64,000 nucleotides of DNA from Lonicera japonica (Eukaryota; Streptophyta; Magnoliopsida; Dipsacales; Caprifoliaceae): positions 1,178,001 through 1,242,000 of the forward strand of contig CM038468.1 in assembly GCA_021464415.1 (NCBI GenBank), given 5' to 3'. Below the pieces are notes generated by a model. That model worked only from the letters and a program-made list of their open reading frames with translations, did not search any database and was not told the DNA's origin. A program made the position numbers and the translations under genes. The stretch's first letter is position 1, and every line of letters starts with the position of its first letter. Below are positions 24,101 through 31,023 of the stretch, one piece after another.

Positions 24101-27100
24101 AAGGAGTTTTACCATGAAGAACAAACGAAGGCATTCGATTAATTAAAAAGCATGCTGTTGAAACCGCATCAGCCCAGAATGGTTTGGGAACATTCATTTG
24201 AAATAATAGGGCTCTTGCAGTTTCAAGAAGATGTCTATTCTTTCGTTCTGCCACTCCATTTTGGGATGGAGTATCAACACAAGACGTTTGATGAAGGATA
24301 TACCGTTTTGAATCATGATTGTCACTACGCAATGTATGGACAGGAGTAGCAAACTGAGTTTTAATCTCAGCACAAAATGCACAAAAATGAAAAAATAATT
24401 CAGAACGACTTTTCATTAAATATAACCAAGTGGTACGCGAATAATCATCAACAAAAGCAACAAAATACTTGAACCCAGTTTTAGATGTAATAGGACATGG
24501 ACCCCAAACATCAGAATGAACTAATTTAAACGGAGCACTTGCCCTTTTATTGACTCTTGGACTAAGACTACTACGATGATGTTTGGCAAACTGACATGAC
24601 TCACAATCTAATGAGGAAACCTTGCTAAACTGCGGATACAACTCCTTAAGCAGAGGAAGAGAAGGGTGGCCTAATCTACAATGTGCCTTGAAAGCTGATG
24701 TGACACTCGAGCATGCAACGGATTTAGGTATAGGTGTGTCCAGGATGTAGAGGCCTCCCGATTCATGTTCTTTACCAATAATCTTCTTCTTCATAAGATC
24801 CTGAAACAAGCAATAATCAGGAAAGAATGAGATGCAACAATTAAGAGTACGAGTAAGCTGGCTTCCAGAAATCAGGTTAAAGGACAATTGAGGTAGGTGT
24901 AGGACAGATGATAAGGGAAGCAAAGGGGTTGGTGTTATTTTTCCAGACCCTAGAACGGAAGATGATGTTCCATCTGCTAAAGTAACACTGGAACGGGATA
25001 TATGCGACTGAAAGGTAGAAAAGAGACTAGAATTACCTGTCATATGGTATGTGGCACCGAAATCAATGACCCATTTGGACGATGAGGAAACAAGGCATGT
25101 ATTTGGTTTACCTGAATCGGCAATTGCAGTGACAGAGGTAACTGGCATCTTCAGAGATTCTTGGTACTTAGAAAACTTGGCATACTCATTTGCAGGGATA
25201 AGAATTGATTTTTCTGCGATCTCATTGGTAGATGCAATGTGAGCCGAGTGAGCTCTCTGAGTCTTGTATTGAAACTTCCTACAATCCCGCTTCAGGTGTC
25301 CTGGAATATGACAGTAATGACATACGATCCCTTCGGAGCCTTGTCCCCGAGCCATATTTCCTCCTGAATTATGTGCACGAGCATCAAAACTATTACTGGT
25401 TGATCCTCCTCCGTGATTGCCCACCCGATAATGTGATTGCCCAAGTTCAGACTCATTATTTTTACTAACCAGAGCACTACTGAATGGGACAAGTGGATTC
25501 TGAACTGGTGAAGCCCCTTCCGTGCGAAGAACTCTACTATACACTTCCTGTAAGGAAGAGATCTCAGGGCTAGAAAGAATTTGATTCTTAGCAGTGTCAA
25601 TTTCAGCCGGAATACCAGTTAAGAAACTCATGATAGCCATCTGTTCTCTCTGGCTTTGCTGAATTTTGACATCAGGGCTATATGGCAATAGCATATTAAG
25701 TTCTTCATACGTTTGCTTAAAGTCCATAAAGTAGCTTATAATAGACTTGTCATGTTTCTCTGCACGGTAAAAGGCCTTGCACACATCATAAATACGAGAA
25801 ATATTCCCTTTTCCAGAATATAAAAAATCCAGATAATCCATTAACTCCTTGACCAATTCACAATGGTTAATTAAACTAATCACATTATTGTCAATCGAAT
25901 TTCGAATTTGTAAAAATAACTGGGCATCCTCCCTTAACCATGTCTGTCTTGACTCATCTGAAGGTGGATCCTTAGTCATGTGATCATCTTTATCGATACT
26001 AAGCAAGTAAATTCGAATGGTTTTACTCCAAGCAAGATAATTTGAGCCATTAAGTTTATGTTCAGTAATTTTTGACATTACAGAAACCGCATCAGAAATA
26101 ACTGCTGCCTTTTGCTCTGATATACTTAAATAATTTTATAGCGAGGACGAACAAAGTATGTCTCAAAACAACGTATAAAAAAGCGTATAACTAGAAATGA
26201 GGCAATGAGCAGTGGCAAATTATAAACGAAATGATACCGGAATGTGTTGTATGCGCCGGAAATAGAAATCAAGCCACACAAATCTCAGATAAATTGAGAA
26301 AATCAATGGACAGATCACAAATATGAGATATTAACCCCAAATCAAAGCAACACCGACCTGAATCAAGCCACGGACGAAACTAAGCTCAGATCTGTATTAA
26401 GGACGAAAGGCAAAACCAAACTAAACTCAGATCTGACAAATAGAGGCTAACTGAACCAAACCAGCACATATACGTGTTGTATTCACCGAGACAGCATGAC
26501 GAGTGTGTGAACGGAGGCCGAACGCGCCCTCATGCGCGGCGAGTGGATTTGGACGCTAACCTTCTAGCGGCGCGTGAGCCTCATGCGCTGGTCGTACAGT
26601 CACCGGATTTTGTGGAGAGGGTCGTCGGCGAGTAAGGTTTCTTCCTAGGTTGGTGGTGATGACAAATGGCCAGTGTTGATTCGTGAACACTATGGCAGAA
26701 CCCTAGTTTGCCTTCCTGGCAGACTAGAACCAACCTTTGTATATCAGAAACCCTAACTCTAGTTTGCCTCTGATACTATGTAACAGTTTAGAATGAGAGA
26801 AAAATGCTTATTGTGTATCTTGCAGGCAGATTACATACATATATATAAACAAATTTCAATCTCTAAAGTCCAAAACCCTAATACAAAAGTCTAACATCAT
26901 AATAACTTCCTAATACAAAAGTCTAAACCCTAACACAAAAGTCTAACGTCATAATAACTTCCCAACACAAAAGTCTAAACCCTAACTCAAAAGTCTAACG
27001 TCATAATAACTTCCCAACACAAAAGTCTAAACCCTAACACAAAAGTCTAACATCATAATATATTTATTCATAATATATTTACAATCTATAACAGCTGGGA

Positions 27101-28035
27101 ATTATTCGGGTTAGGTCGGGCCCAGCTGGTTTTCCCTAAAAAGGTAAACAATTGTTTTTCCAGATTTTGAGAGACAGAGAACCAGAAGAATGGGTAGTTT
27201 GCTCTTTATAAGTATGCAGCGCAAATATTCTACAGATTTCAAAGAATTGTAATTGAGATTCCGTGTTACACTTTGTTTTATGCACAATGTAAAAAGTTGT
27301 AACAAAATTATCACTTGGCAGGAGCTCGATGATATTTGTTATCAAAACAATTGGGTCTTACCAACATATCGGGTATCTCCATCAGACGGTAAGATACTCC
27401 AAGTTGAGCAATAAATTTTTATATCATTCTCTTGTGGTGCACTTGGTTGGCTTAAATGGAAAGGAATTGGATTCCATGGAATAGTTTTGCATGTAAAATG
27501 AAAATTTATGGTGGAGGTGGTTATTAAGTACATGGGAAATAAAAACATTAAGCTAAAGTACCATGGACATTTATTATGTGGAAATGTAATCAAACGCCAA
27601 ATATCGATGGAATGTAATATCTTTGTCCTTTTTAAACTTTCCCTTTTCAGTGAATAAATTTGTAGCATGATGTTTATCGGCAAAACAGTTGACCCTTAGA
27701 ATATAAAATTGTATATTAATTATTGTGGAGATGATTCTCATGTTAGTCATACTGCAAAACTTGGTACAACTGTAGAAGCTCTGGCTAGATTTAGTCTATC
27801 GTTTTTTTCTGGAGTATAATTTTTGTGTTTTGTAGATTATATCATTTGAAATTCAACTAATTAAGCTGTGAAAACTCTTTGTGCAGGCGGATTTGTGGCC
27901 GAAGTGACACTGAAAGGTGTTGATTTCGAGTGCACAAATGAGGGCGAGTTGCGTCCAACTCCTCTTGAAGCAAGGGATTCAGCTGCCTCAAAGATGATTT
28001 CAAAACTAAGGAGTATGGCAGCCCATGTCATTTAG
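2..28035 (+). CDS. Uncharacterised plant protein with C-terminal dsRNA-binding-like domain (11 exons, 5' end missing)
   Basis: Eleven exons join in one open frame: 2-133, 2887-3412, 4267-4420, 4878-4988, 5442-5988, 18568-18738, 19156-19404, 19932-20001, 20739-20926, 27322-27388 and 27887-28035. They total 2,364 nt, 787 residues plus TAG. Every junction keeps phase and has an AG acceptor; all donors are GT except the GC at 20927. A basic cluster (KKKRITRK, near residue 187) could be a nuclear localisation signal. Residues about 548-716 are charged and helix-rich, coiled-coil-like. Residues 717-784 (exons 10-11) run from [15 protein letters not shown] through GGFVAEVTL and VDFEC to [14 protein letters not shown], the order of a dsRNA-binding fold: helix, three strands, then an alanine-rich helix. 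I do not recognise the family by name. A role in RNA binding or nuclear RNA metabolism is inference. The start codon lies upstream of the window. Confidence 0.8.
134..1124 (+). other. Intron 1, first part: no further feature seen
   Basis: AT-rich intron sequence with stops in all frames. A short open stretch at 404-604 has no recognisable similarity. Confidence 0.6.
1125..1207. repeat. Hairpin-forming mini-element, copy A
   Basis: The 83 bases have near-perfect inverted ends: ATTGCTATTGCCAGAGCA at 1125-1142 pairs with TGCTCTGGCAATAGCAAT at 1190-1207. A related copy lies in intron 2 at about 3467-3559, so this is more likely a very small MITE than a unique microRNA hairpin. Confidence 0.6.
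1380..1905 (-). pseudogene. LINE reverse transcriptase remnant
   Basis: The minus strand at about 1,745-1,825 reads [17 protein letters not shown], matching the plant LINE RT motif usually RQGDPLSPFLFVL. Further on, near 1,650-1,685, it reads SHIKFAEDT, matching the catalytic FADDT box with D changed to E, but in another frame after a stop. No intact ORF or ends are visible. It lies in intron 1, antisense to the host gene. Confidence 0.65.
1921..2117 (-). repeat. Two tandem 74-bp LTR-like units each with a primer-binding site (TRIM-like)
   Basis: Two 74-bp copies, 1934-2007 and 2044-2117, start TGTTA and end AAACA or CAACA on the + strand. Each is preceded by AGCTCTGA(C/T)ACCA (1921-1933 and 2031-2043), the complement of the initiator-tRNA-Met primer-binding site TGGTATCAGAGC. 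On the minus strand the order is LTR, PBS, 23 bp, LTR, PBS. The tiny LTRs and lack of coding DNA fit a terminal-repeat retrotransposon in miniature in tandem form. Confidence 0.55.
2400..2760 (+). mobile_element. Truncated copia-type LTR 3' end plus PBS and leader
   Basis: A TTGGTATCAAAGC primer-binding-site-like motif at about 2,649-2,661 follows sequence resembling an LTR U5 end (CATATACAATTCA). The following leader has the GC-rich character of copia leaders before gag. No gag or second LTR remains before exon 2 at 2,887. The left edge is approximate. Confidence 0.45.
2887..3412 (+). CDS. Exon 2 of the dsRBD-like gene
   Basis: The acceptor is CTTCAG at 2881-2886 and the donor is AG|GTATGT at 3413. 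The exon encodes [14 protein letters not shown], then a long acidic/basic region with the KKKRITRK cluster, ending KEAA plus one base. The ATG at 2887 looks like a start, but the frame is open upstream into exon 1, so it is probably internal. Confidence 0.8.
3467..3559. repeat. Hairpin-forming mini-element, copy B
   Basis: It has inverted ends TATTGCCAAAGCAAT and ATTGCTTTGACAATA, with the same terminal sequence and an AGAAGCATAC-like middle as copy A at 1125-1207. It lies in intron 2 of the host gene. Confidence 0.5.
3560..4266 (+). other. Rest of intron 2 with a 26-base poly-C run
   Basis: A homopolymer of 26 C lies at 4179-4204. Apparent Gly-rich or Pro-rich reading frames here are products of the run and are not called. 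The rest shows no recognisable feature. Confidence 0.6.
4267..4420 (+). CDS. Exon 3 of the dsRBD-like gene
   Basis: The acceptor AAACAG ends at 4266 and the donor AG|GTTGGT starts at 4421. The two first bases complete a glycine codon with exon 2. The exon encodes [16 protein letters not shown], then FFIVQWTES, ending DAIK. Confidence 0.78.
4878..4988 (+). CDS. Exon 4 of the dsRBD-like gene
   Basis: The acceptor is TCTGTAG (ends 4877), after a pyrimidine-rich stretch, and the donor is AG|GTACAT. It encodes [17 protein letters not shown] through GIMSDWFS. The split codons at both ends agree with exons 3 and 5. Confidence 0.78.
5442..5988 (+). CDS. Exon 5 of the dsRBD-like gene
   Basis: The acceptor TTGCAG ends at 5441. 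The donor is either AAG|GTTAAG at 5989 or GTTAAG|GTGAAA at 5995; both leave phase 0 and differ by two residues. The protein here is hydrophilic, rich in Ser, Asn, Asp and Lys (residues 308-490), and probably disordered. The following intron is 12.6 kb because of nested transposons. Confidence 0.75.
5989..6325 (+). other. Start of intron 5: no feature seen
   Basis: AT-rich intron DNA between the exon 5 donor and the first LTR-like repeat. Confidence 0.5.
6326..7222. repeat. LTR-like repeat interrupted by a LINE, left copy
   Basis: It begins TGTTGGTCGAAAAACAACCC, followed by a run of G, and contains a CTGCCAGGGCAGAACAGCC tract, typical of plant LTRs. From 6,741 to 7,222 it is directly repeated at 17,087-17,526 with roughly one difference per twelve bases plus indels. 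It ends exactly where a 13-T run (minus-strand poly-A tail) begins at 7,223. Confidence 0.5.
7640..8382 (-). pseudogene. LINE ORF1-like protein, C-terminal part beyond the copia insertion
   Basis: Minus-strand continuation after the insertion. One open stretch ([19 protein letters not shown]...) ends at a stop at 7,990-7,992. Another, 7,651-7,983, starts [18 protein letters not shown] and is Lys/Ala/Thr-rich. The frame differs from that at 15,495 by a shift. Function cannot be assigned beyond being the tail of ORF1. Confidence 0.45.
8388..8547 (+). repeat. 5' LTR of copia element 1
   Basis: 160 bp, TGTTAAATAT to TCTCTCACA, with a TATA-like TATAAATA at 8488-8495. It matches 15341-15489 except for about 11 bp near base 30. 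Confidence 0.9.
8488..8495 (+). promoter_or_regulatory. TATA box in the copia 5' LTR
   Basis: TATAAATA about 60 bp before the LTR end, the usual place for the LTR promoter. Activity is inferred. Confidence 0.4.
8548..8559 (+). other. Primer-binding site of copia element 1
   Basis: TGGTATTAGAGG directly follows the LTR; it is one base off the common initiator-tRNA-Met PBS TGGTATCAGAG. Confidence 0.65.
9275..10206. mobile_element. Non-autonomous hAT-type element nested in copia gag
   Basis: It has imperfect terminal inverted repeats (left CAATGTTTTAAATAGCG, right end complement CAGTGTTTTGAATAGCG) and 8-bp target duplications GGCAAAAG (9267-9274 and 10207-10214), the hAT signature. Both ends are dense in TAGCG/CGCTA motifs. 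The interior has two minisatellites, about 9,500-9,715 (unit near 28 bp, AAGCCTAGGGCTCAGCCACA) and about 9,740-9,960 (ACGACACGAACAGAGGAGAG type). There is no transposase frame. Confidence 0.85.
10806..11995. mobile_element. Non-autonomous Mutator-like element nested in copia gag
   Basis: It has long terminal inverted repeats of about 168 bp (10806-10973 and 11828-11995), starting GAGTAAACTACCC. The outer part is essentially identical. Nine-base target duplications AATTTAAAG lie at 10797-10805 and 11996-12004. Long TIRs with a 9-bp duplication define Mutator-like elements. The 0.85 kb interior is CA/CACC-rich and GTGG-rich, has no transposase and no supportable gene. Confidence 0.9.
12100..12513 (+). 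pseudogene. copia element 1 protease and pre-integrase region
   Basis: [13 protein letters not shown] just before 12,130 matches the copia protease active site (normally DSGAS) with Gly changed to Val. It is followed by [16 protein letters not shown] and ends with the GAG-pre-integrase motif [13 protein letters not shown] at 12511-12513 stops the frame before integrase. Confidence 0.8.
12520..13488 (+). pseudogene. copia element 1 integrase
   Basis: It contains CESCQLGKH (end of the zinc-binding region), the first catalytic Asp in VHSDIWGP, the second in FRNDNA and the Glu in [11 protein letters not shown], so the DDE triad is retained. RVFGCTCFV and [14 protein letters not shown] follow, as in the copia integrase C-terminus. 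The frame ends at 13,486-13,488 inside a Pro-rich linker, where intact elements would continue into RT. Confidence 0.85.
13596..14837 (+). pseudogene. copia element 1 reverse transcriptase
   Basis: It contains [52 protein letters not shown] and the catalytic YVDDIVITG (14,334-14,360). About ten residues that intact copia RTs carry before the GY..T..GLDY motif are missing at about 13,950 (in-frame deletion). The stop at 14,316-14,318 and a frameshift near 14,800 break it further. Confidence 0.88.
14719..15333 (+). pseudogene. copia element 1 RNase H
   Basis: [40 protein letters not shown] and CDNQA give the catalytic D, E and [17 protein letters not shown] and [11 protein letters not shown] follow. 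A 38-bp segment (14980-15017) is repeated at 15081-15118 inside the conserved CDNQA-HIASNP region, adding residues that other copies lack. Confidence 0.85.
15341..15489 (+). repeat. 3' LTR of copia element 1
   Basis: 149 bp, TGTTAAATAT to TCTCTCACA, preceded by the polypurine-like GAGGGCGAG and followed by the GACAT duplication. Confidence 0.9.
15495..17078 (-). pseudogene. LINE ORF1-like protein, N-terminal and middle part (DUF4283 and CCHC zinc knuckle)
   Basis: It starts [10 protein letters not shown] near 17,078 with a Ser/Pro-rich leader, then shifts frame near 16,840. The next part has [17 protein letters not shown] and [15 protein letters not shown], ending [15 protein letters not shown]. 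After a stop at about 16,458 comes [28 protein letters not shown] and the zinc knuckle [14 protein letters not shown]. These are the ordered hallmarks of plant DUF4283 plus zf-CCHC_4 ORF1 proteins, which bind the LINE RNA. The frame is broken at least twice and cut by the copia insertion at 15,490. Confidence 0.7.
17087..17526. repeat. LTR-like repeat, right copy flanking the LINE
   Basis: Direct repeat of 6741-7222: same start GTGACACACACCAATGATG and same end AATAACTTACACCAACT, with scattered substitutions and an indel-rich stretch near 17,400. The original repeat seems to continue into CACATTAGATAG after 17,526. Confidence 0.6.
17527..18567. repeat. Remainder of intron 5 with a degenerate hAT-like fragment
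   Basis: 17,740-18,095 has repeated ACCGAACC / GGTTCGGGTTCGG motifs and ends GAAAACACCCCTA, the form of the common plant hAT-type repeats with TAGGGGTGT ends. No target duplication was found. The rest is AT-rich intron DNA. Confidence 0.35.
18568..18738 (+). CDS. Exon 6 of the dsRBD-like gene, upstream copy of a duplicated exon
   Basis: The acceptor TTGGCAG ends at 18567 and the donor is AAG|GTACAAGT. It is 57 codons in phase 0-0, so it can be skipped without a frameshift. The protein (AQVNDST through GNKTS and GKPTRD to EK) matches exon 7 along its length. Downstream of the donor the similarity to exon 7 continues for about 13 codons before a transposon-like sequence cuts in at about 18,777. 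Confidence 0.65.
18777..19075. repeat. Transposon-like fragment in intron 6
   Basis: It begins at about GGTATGGCAACGGACCGGGT and continues with CCCAAACCCACC-type repeats and a GGGTCAAATGGG block, resembling common plant non-autonomous DNA transposons with GGxATGGCAAxGG ends. The right end is not clear. Confidence 0.35.
19156..19404 (+). CDS. Exon 7 of the dsRBD-like gene, downstream copy of the duplicated exon
   Basis: The acceptor is TGGCAG at 19150-19155 and the donor is CTG|GTACTA at 19405. It has 83 codons in phase 0-0. It starts [15 protein letters not shown] and continues beyond the exon 6 match with a heptad-like segment ([18 protein letters not shown]), likely a coiled coil. Confidence 0.75.
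19932..20001 (+). CDS. Exon 8 of the dsRBD-like gene
   Basis: The acceptor TATGCAG ends at 19931 and the donor GTATGT starts at 20002. It encodes [20 protein letters not shown] then ILD plus one base, continuing the helical segment of exon 7. Confidence 0.72.
20116..20473. mobile_element. Short hAT-like element in intron 8
   Basis: The left end CAGGGGCGAAGCTACC and the right GGCTCTGCCAG region are imperfectly inverted. Flanking 8-mers CTTGGGCT (20108-20115) and CTTGGACT (20474-20481) differ at one base, fitting an old hAT insertion. No coding capacity. Confidence 0.45.
20739..20926 (+). CDS. Exon 9 of the dsRBD-like gene
   Basis: The acceptor TGATAG ends at 20738. It encodes [20 protein letters not shown] then a Gln-rich helical stretch, ending LTLQNPSL. 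No GT donor fits phase; CTG|GCAAGT at 20927 matches the GC-AG intron class and gives phase 0 into exon 10. Confidence 0.7.
20927..21816 (+). other. Intron 9, left part: no gene seen
   Basis: AT-rich DNA; 21,690-21,816 contains GGTTCGGCCGGGC-type repeat DNA, which continues at 27,099 beyond the copia insertion (ATTCGGGTTAGGTCGGGC). Copia element 2 therefore landed inside an older repeat. Confidence 0.4.
21817..22027 (-). repeat. 3' LTR of copia element 2
   Basis: 211 bp with the same ends as the 5' LTR and two fewer 52-bp units. Confidence 0.88.
22084..22425 (-). pseudogene. copia element 2 RNase H, C-terminal part
   Basis: [53 protein letters not shown] and [11 protein letters not shown] are seen. 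The Glu of the usual AEAEYRA box is kept in AESKYRA. It ends at about 22,084; a polypurine tract (TTGAGGGGGAG on the minus strand, 22,028-22,040) then precedes the 3' LTR. Confidence 0.85.
22435..23481 (-). pseudogene. copia element 2 reverse transcriptase
   Basis: [55 protein letters not shown] and [15 protein letters not shown] are followed, after a break near 23,010, by the catalytic box HVDDIVITG (Tyr to His). Then comes the thumb with [15 protein letters not shown] and the start of RNase [19 protein letters not shown]. Confidence 0.88.
23421..26078 (-). pseudogene. copia element 2 gag-protease-integrase polyprotein, 885 residues open
   Basis: Starting [20 protein letters not shown], it has the gag domain, a zinc knuckle [14 protein letters not shown], then protease [18 protein letters not shown] (the DSGA motif is DFGA here). 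Pre-integrase LGHPSLP and [10 protein letters not shown] follow, then integrase with HSDVWGP, LRSDN and [10 protein letters not shown]. About 15 residues between LRSDN and LHQTS are missing. [13 protein letters not shown] and the start of RT ([20 protein letters not shown]) follow before a frame break at about 23,425-23,480. Confidence 0.88.
26768..26778 (-). other. Primer-binding site of copia element 2
   Basis: The minus strand directly after the LTR reads TAGTATCAGAG, one base from the usual TGGTATCAGAG. Confidence 0.6.
26779..27093 (-). repeat. 5' LTR of copia element 2
   Basis: 315 bp, 104 bp longer than the partner LTR because a 52-bp tandem unit (ACACAAAAGTCTAA... with ...CATAATAACTTCC...) is present two more times. 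Confidence 0.88.
27322..27388 (+). CDS. Exon 10 of the dsRBD-like gene, start of the dsRBD-like domain
   Basis: The acceptor TTGGCAG ends at 27321 and the donor GTAAGA starts at 27389. It encodes [20 protein letters not shown] then SD plus one base, which resembles helix 1 and strand 1 of a dsRNA-binding domain. Confidence 0.78.
27887..28035 (+). CDS. Exon 11 (terminal) of the dsRBD-like gene
   Basis: The acceptor is TTTGTGCAG (ends 27886). It encodes [20 protein letters not shown] and ends [20 protein letters not shown] then VI and TAG at 28033-28035. The Ala/Lys-rich last helix is typical of the conserved C-terminal helix of dsRNA-binding folds. A 3' UTR should follow, but I see no clear polyadenylation signal that fixes its end. 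Confidence 0.8.
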
Positions 28036-31020
28036 TTCGACGTTTCTCTTTAAAGTGGGCTGTCTCAGTTTTAAGCTTAGACAAACAAATATACTCTTTA
28101 CAAGGCGACTCATAAGAACATAAACTTAGTTACCCCTTTTTCTTTTCTGGAAATGCTAATGCCAGATCCTTTTTTTGGGTTTGTGGAGCAAACAGCGGAT
28201 TGGTGGAAGCCAAAGGTGCTTTAGCATTAGCATTATCCTTCTTATTTTGGTATAGTTATAGTGGGGTTATGTTTACATCTAGATTTACTTAGGAAAAAAC
28301 TGGGTATGGGAAGTAAAGCATGAAATGAAAAGAAAGGAAAATAGAAAGATAGCTGGGGAAGGAAAAAGTTTTCAAGTTTACAACATGTCATTTTCCTTCT
28401 TGTTTCGCAAATATGAAAGAATCCACATTTGTGTTGTTTTACTTTTCCTTTTCTTAAATTGGTGAACCAAAGATAATTGGGAATTATTTTCAAGATCTGT
28501 ATCACTGAGTCATTATAATTTTTTAGCGATGCACCGTTGTCTAAACAATTAAAAAGTTCGATGGATTTTAGCACGAAATTAATTCATTGTCAAAAATCTT
28601 TGGTGGCCAGCAGCGTGCTTCCCGCGAGTAGAGATTAATCAAGTCGTGTGCAAGCTGGTCCGGACAATATGGCTTAGACAAAAATAAAAATAAAAATGAA
28701 GCTAATGCTACTAGTTTTTTATGCACATGATTTGGGTATGGATTATTTAAAAGGAAAAGAAATAAAATGCAAGTTCATGGTTCATTGGTAAGCAATGTTT
28801 GCACTTTTGTCAAAGGTAAAAAAACATGTATACTGAAAAAAAAATACAATTTTACACTATGCACACTAAATTATGAAGTTTTTTGGGGTCCAAGCACGCG
28901 CGTTACAAATCAATCCTTTACATGCATTACACCCAAATTTTGTGGACAAAATGTGAGCAATATAATTTGGTGAAGAACGATCGATACTGAATTTAGTACA
29001 ATATATCGTTGATGAGTCTATTGAATATGTGTACAAAATACAACAAAGTGTAGGGGACTTATACATATATATATATATATATATATTTAGGGTGCTTGTT
29101 AAGACACCTTTAAAAAAAATTAAAAAAAAAATTAACACTTCAATCATGCATAATTTTTAAATTATAAGAACACCCTTAATAATAAGAGCACCTTAAATAG
29201 TTATTGTCAGTAACTTAGTGTGTTGCAATAGTAATGCTGGCAATTTCAATGTTCAATGTTTGTGGACAACGAGTTCATTTTTATGCGCACTAGTGTTTCT
29301 TTCATAGTTCGTTAACTTTTATTATTTTAGTTATTGATGGACATAAAATCATAAAACTCTCAATCATTATTTCCGAAATTCAAAGAGGTGAGCAAGCTGC
29401 TGACCATAATTTTTTTTTTGTTACACTTAACAATACAATCATTAAAATTAAGAGAAGCAAGCTCGTGGCTCTAGAGGGTATTAAGATATTATATATAAAT
29501 TAACTTAAAATAATCTATTTTGTTTTAAAAAAAATTACGCAAAACTTTAACAAAAAAATTGTCCTATTTTGAAAACTATGTACGTTAGACAATGTATCAA
29601 AAATATATGTCCTTCAAACAATCATTTTAAATTATATAGGAGCTTAGACTATTTTTCTAGATAATTTTTAATCATGTGAGACGTTCAACTTTTCAGTTTT
29701 CATCCCAAATCCCTCTTATTCTCCTGCATGGCTCGAGTGCTAAGAAACCCTAATTTCTACTCGATACTATATCTTGATTTTTTGTATTCATGAAAAAAAA
29801 TAAGAAATTGGAAAGTGTTTATTTATTGAGTATGCCAATGTAAATTGTGTTTTGTTAGTGTTACTGGAACCAAATCGGAAGCTCACCAAAACATTTATAC
29901 TGTTATGTTACAATAAAAATATGGGATATTGAATTTATAATTTTTTGAGTTATTCAAGTTTATAGAAAGATATCAAAAGTAACTAATTAAACCCAATATA
30001 TAGTATGTAAAATTGGATATTTTAATATGATTATGGCAAGTGGCATATATTTGATTATATTCTAAAATATTCTATTATATTATCTACTATTCTTCGTTGC
30101 TTGTAAAAATTTTATTTTGTTTACCTAATCGTGAGTAATTTATTTTGGTTTTTTTTAGTTTTTCAACTAGTTTTATTAAGAACATTTAGTTTTAAGGTTG
30201 GATTCTTTAATTTTATTAGCTTTCATTTATATTAAGATCATGTAGGGTTTTTTTTTTTTTTTAAATAACTATGTTATTAATTTATATAAATTTTATAGTT
30301 TCAATTTTGAGTGATTGCACTTACAGATCATTAATGATGCTTCAACGTAATGAGAAATTTGTAGCCATAATTACTTTAAGTTCTATTGTTGCTTGTTTAA
30401 TTTTTATTTTTTTTGGTCATCGTGTAGGTTCTCCAATGAATTGAACTTGATTATACAAAATACATATATATATATATATTTAGGATGCTAATAAAGGCAC
30501 CTGACACCTCATTCATGCATAATTTTTAAAATTATAAGAACACTTTAATAATAAAAGCTCCTTAATAAGAAAATCAAAATATTGCCAACTATTTACCTTA
30601 ATAAAGAGCCAACAAAGAATATAAATAAACAATACGCGCTACGGATAACCTATTCATATCATTTCTCGAAAGTTACGTCGTCAATTTTGCAAAATCTCTC
30701 TCATTACTAAAGTAAAAGTTATGATTATTTACACTATATATTAAACACGTGTATATAATAATATTATAAAGAGGATTTAAACTCACGACTTTAATGTAAA
30801 AATTAAATGTCACTATATGTTTATAATTTAAATTTTTAAAATTATAAGAACGCTCTAATATTATGTCCTTTTGAAGTTTATTTATTTATGGGACATTTGT
30901 ATTTTAACACCCAAAGTTTATATTAAAATTAAGTTTAACATTTACTTTACTTATTTTTATAGTTTAACATTTATTTTGGGTGAAATTATTTACAACCACC
31001 ATTTATCTCACTAACACCTC
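28036..31020. other. Intergenic AT-rich DNA with dispersed repeats
   Basis: No coding region is supported. Two related blocks, 29,060-29,200 and 30,463-30,575, share (TA)n followed by TTTAGG(G/A)TGCT and CATGCATAATTTTTAAA...TTATAAGAACAC, a dispersed repeat family. The first part (28,036 to about 28,300) probably includes the 3' UTR of the dsRBD-like gene. Confidence 0.5.
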
Positions 31021-31023
31021 TCA

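Larger units (their letters stand above)
21817..27093 (-). mobile_element. Ty1/copia LTR retrotransposon, element 2, defective
   Basis: LTRs lie at 21817-22027 (3' LTR, 211 bp) and 26779-27093 (5' LTR, 315 bp), with TGTAA(T/C)AGTTTAGA starts on the + strand. Target duplications GCTGG lie at 21812-21816 and 27094-27098. The order on the minus strand is gag, protease, integrase, RT, RNase H. The gag to integrase part is one long open frame. The element resembles copia element 1 in domain sequence and in its polypurine tract, so the two are related lineages. Confidence 0.92.

Noticed and set aside
26860..27060. AAACCCTAA motifs suggesting telomeric repeats
   Set aside because: They are part of the 52-bp tandem unit within the copia LTR, not a (TTTAGGG)n array.
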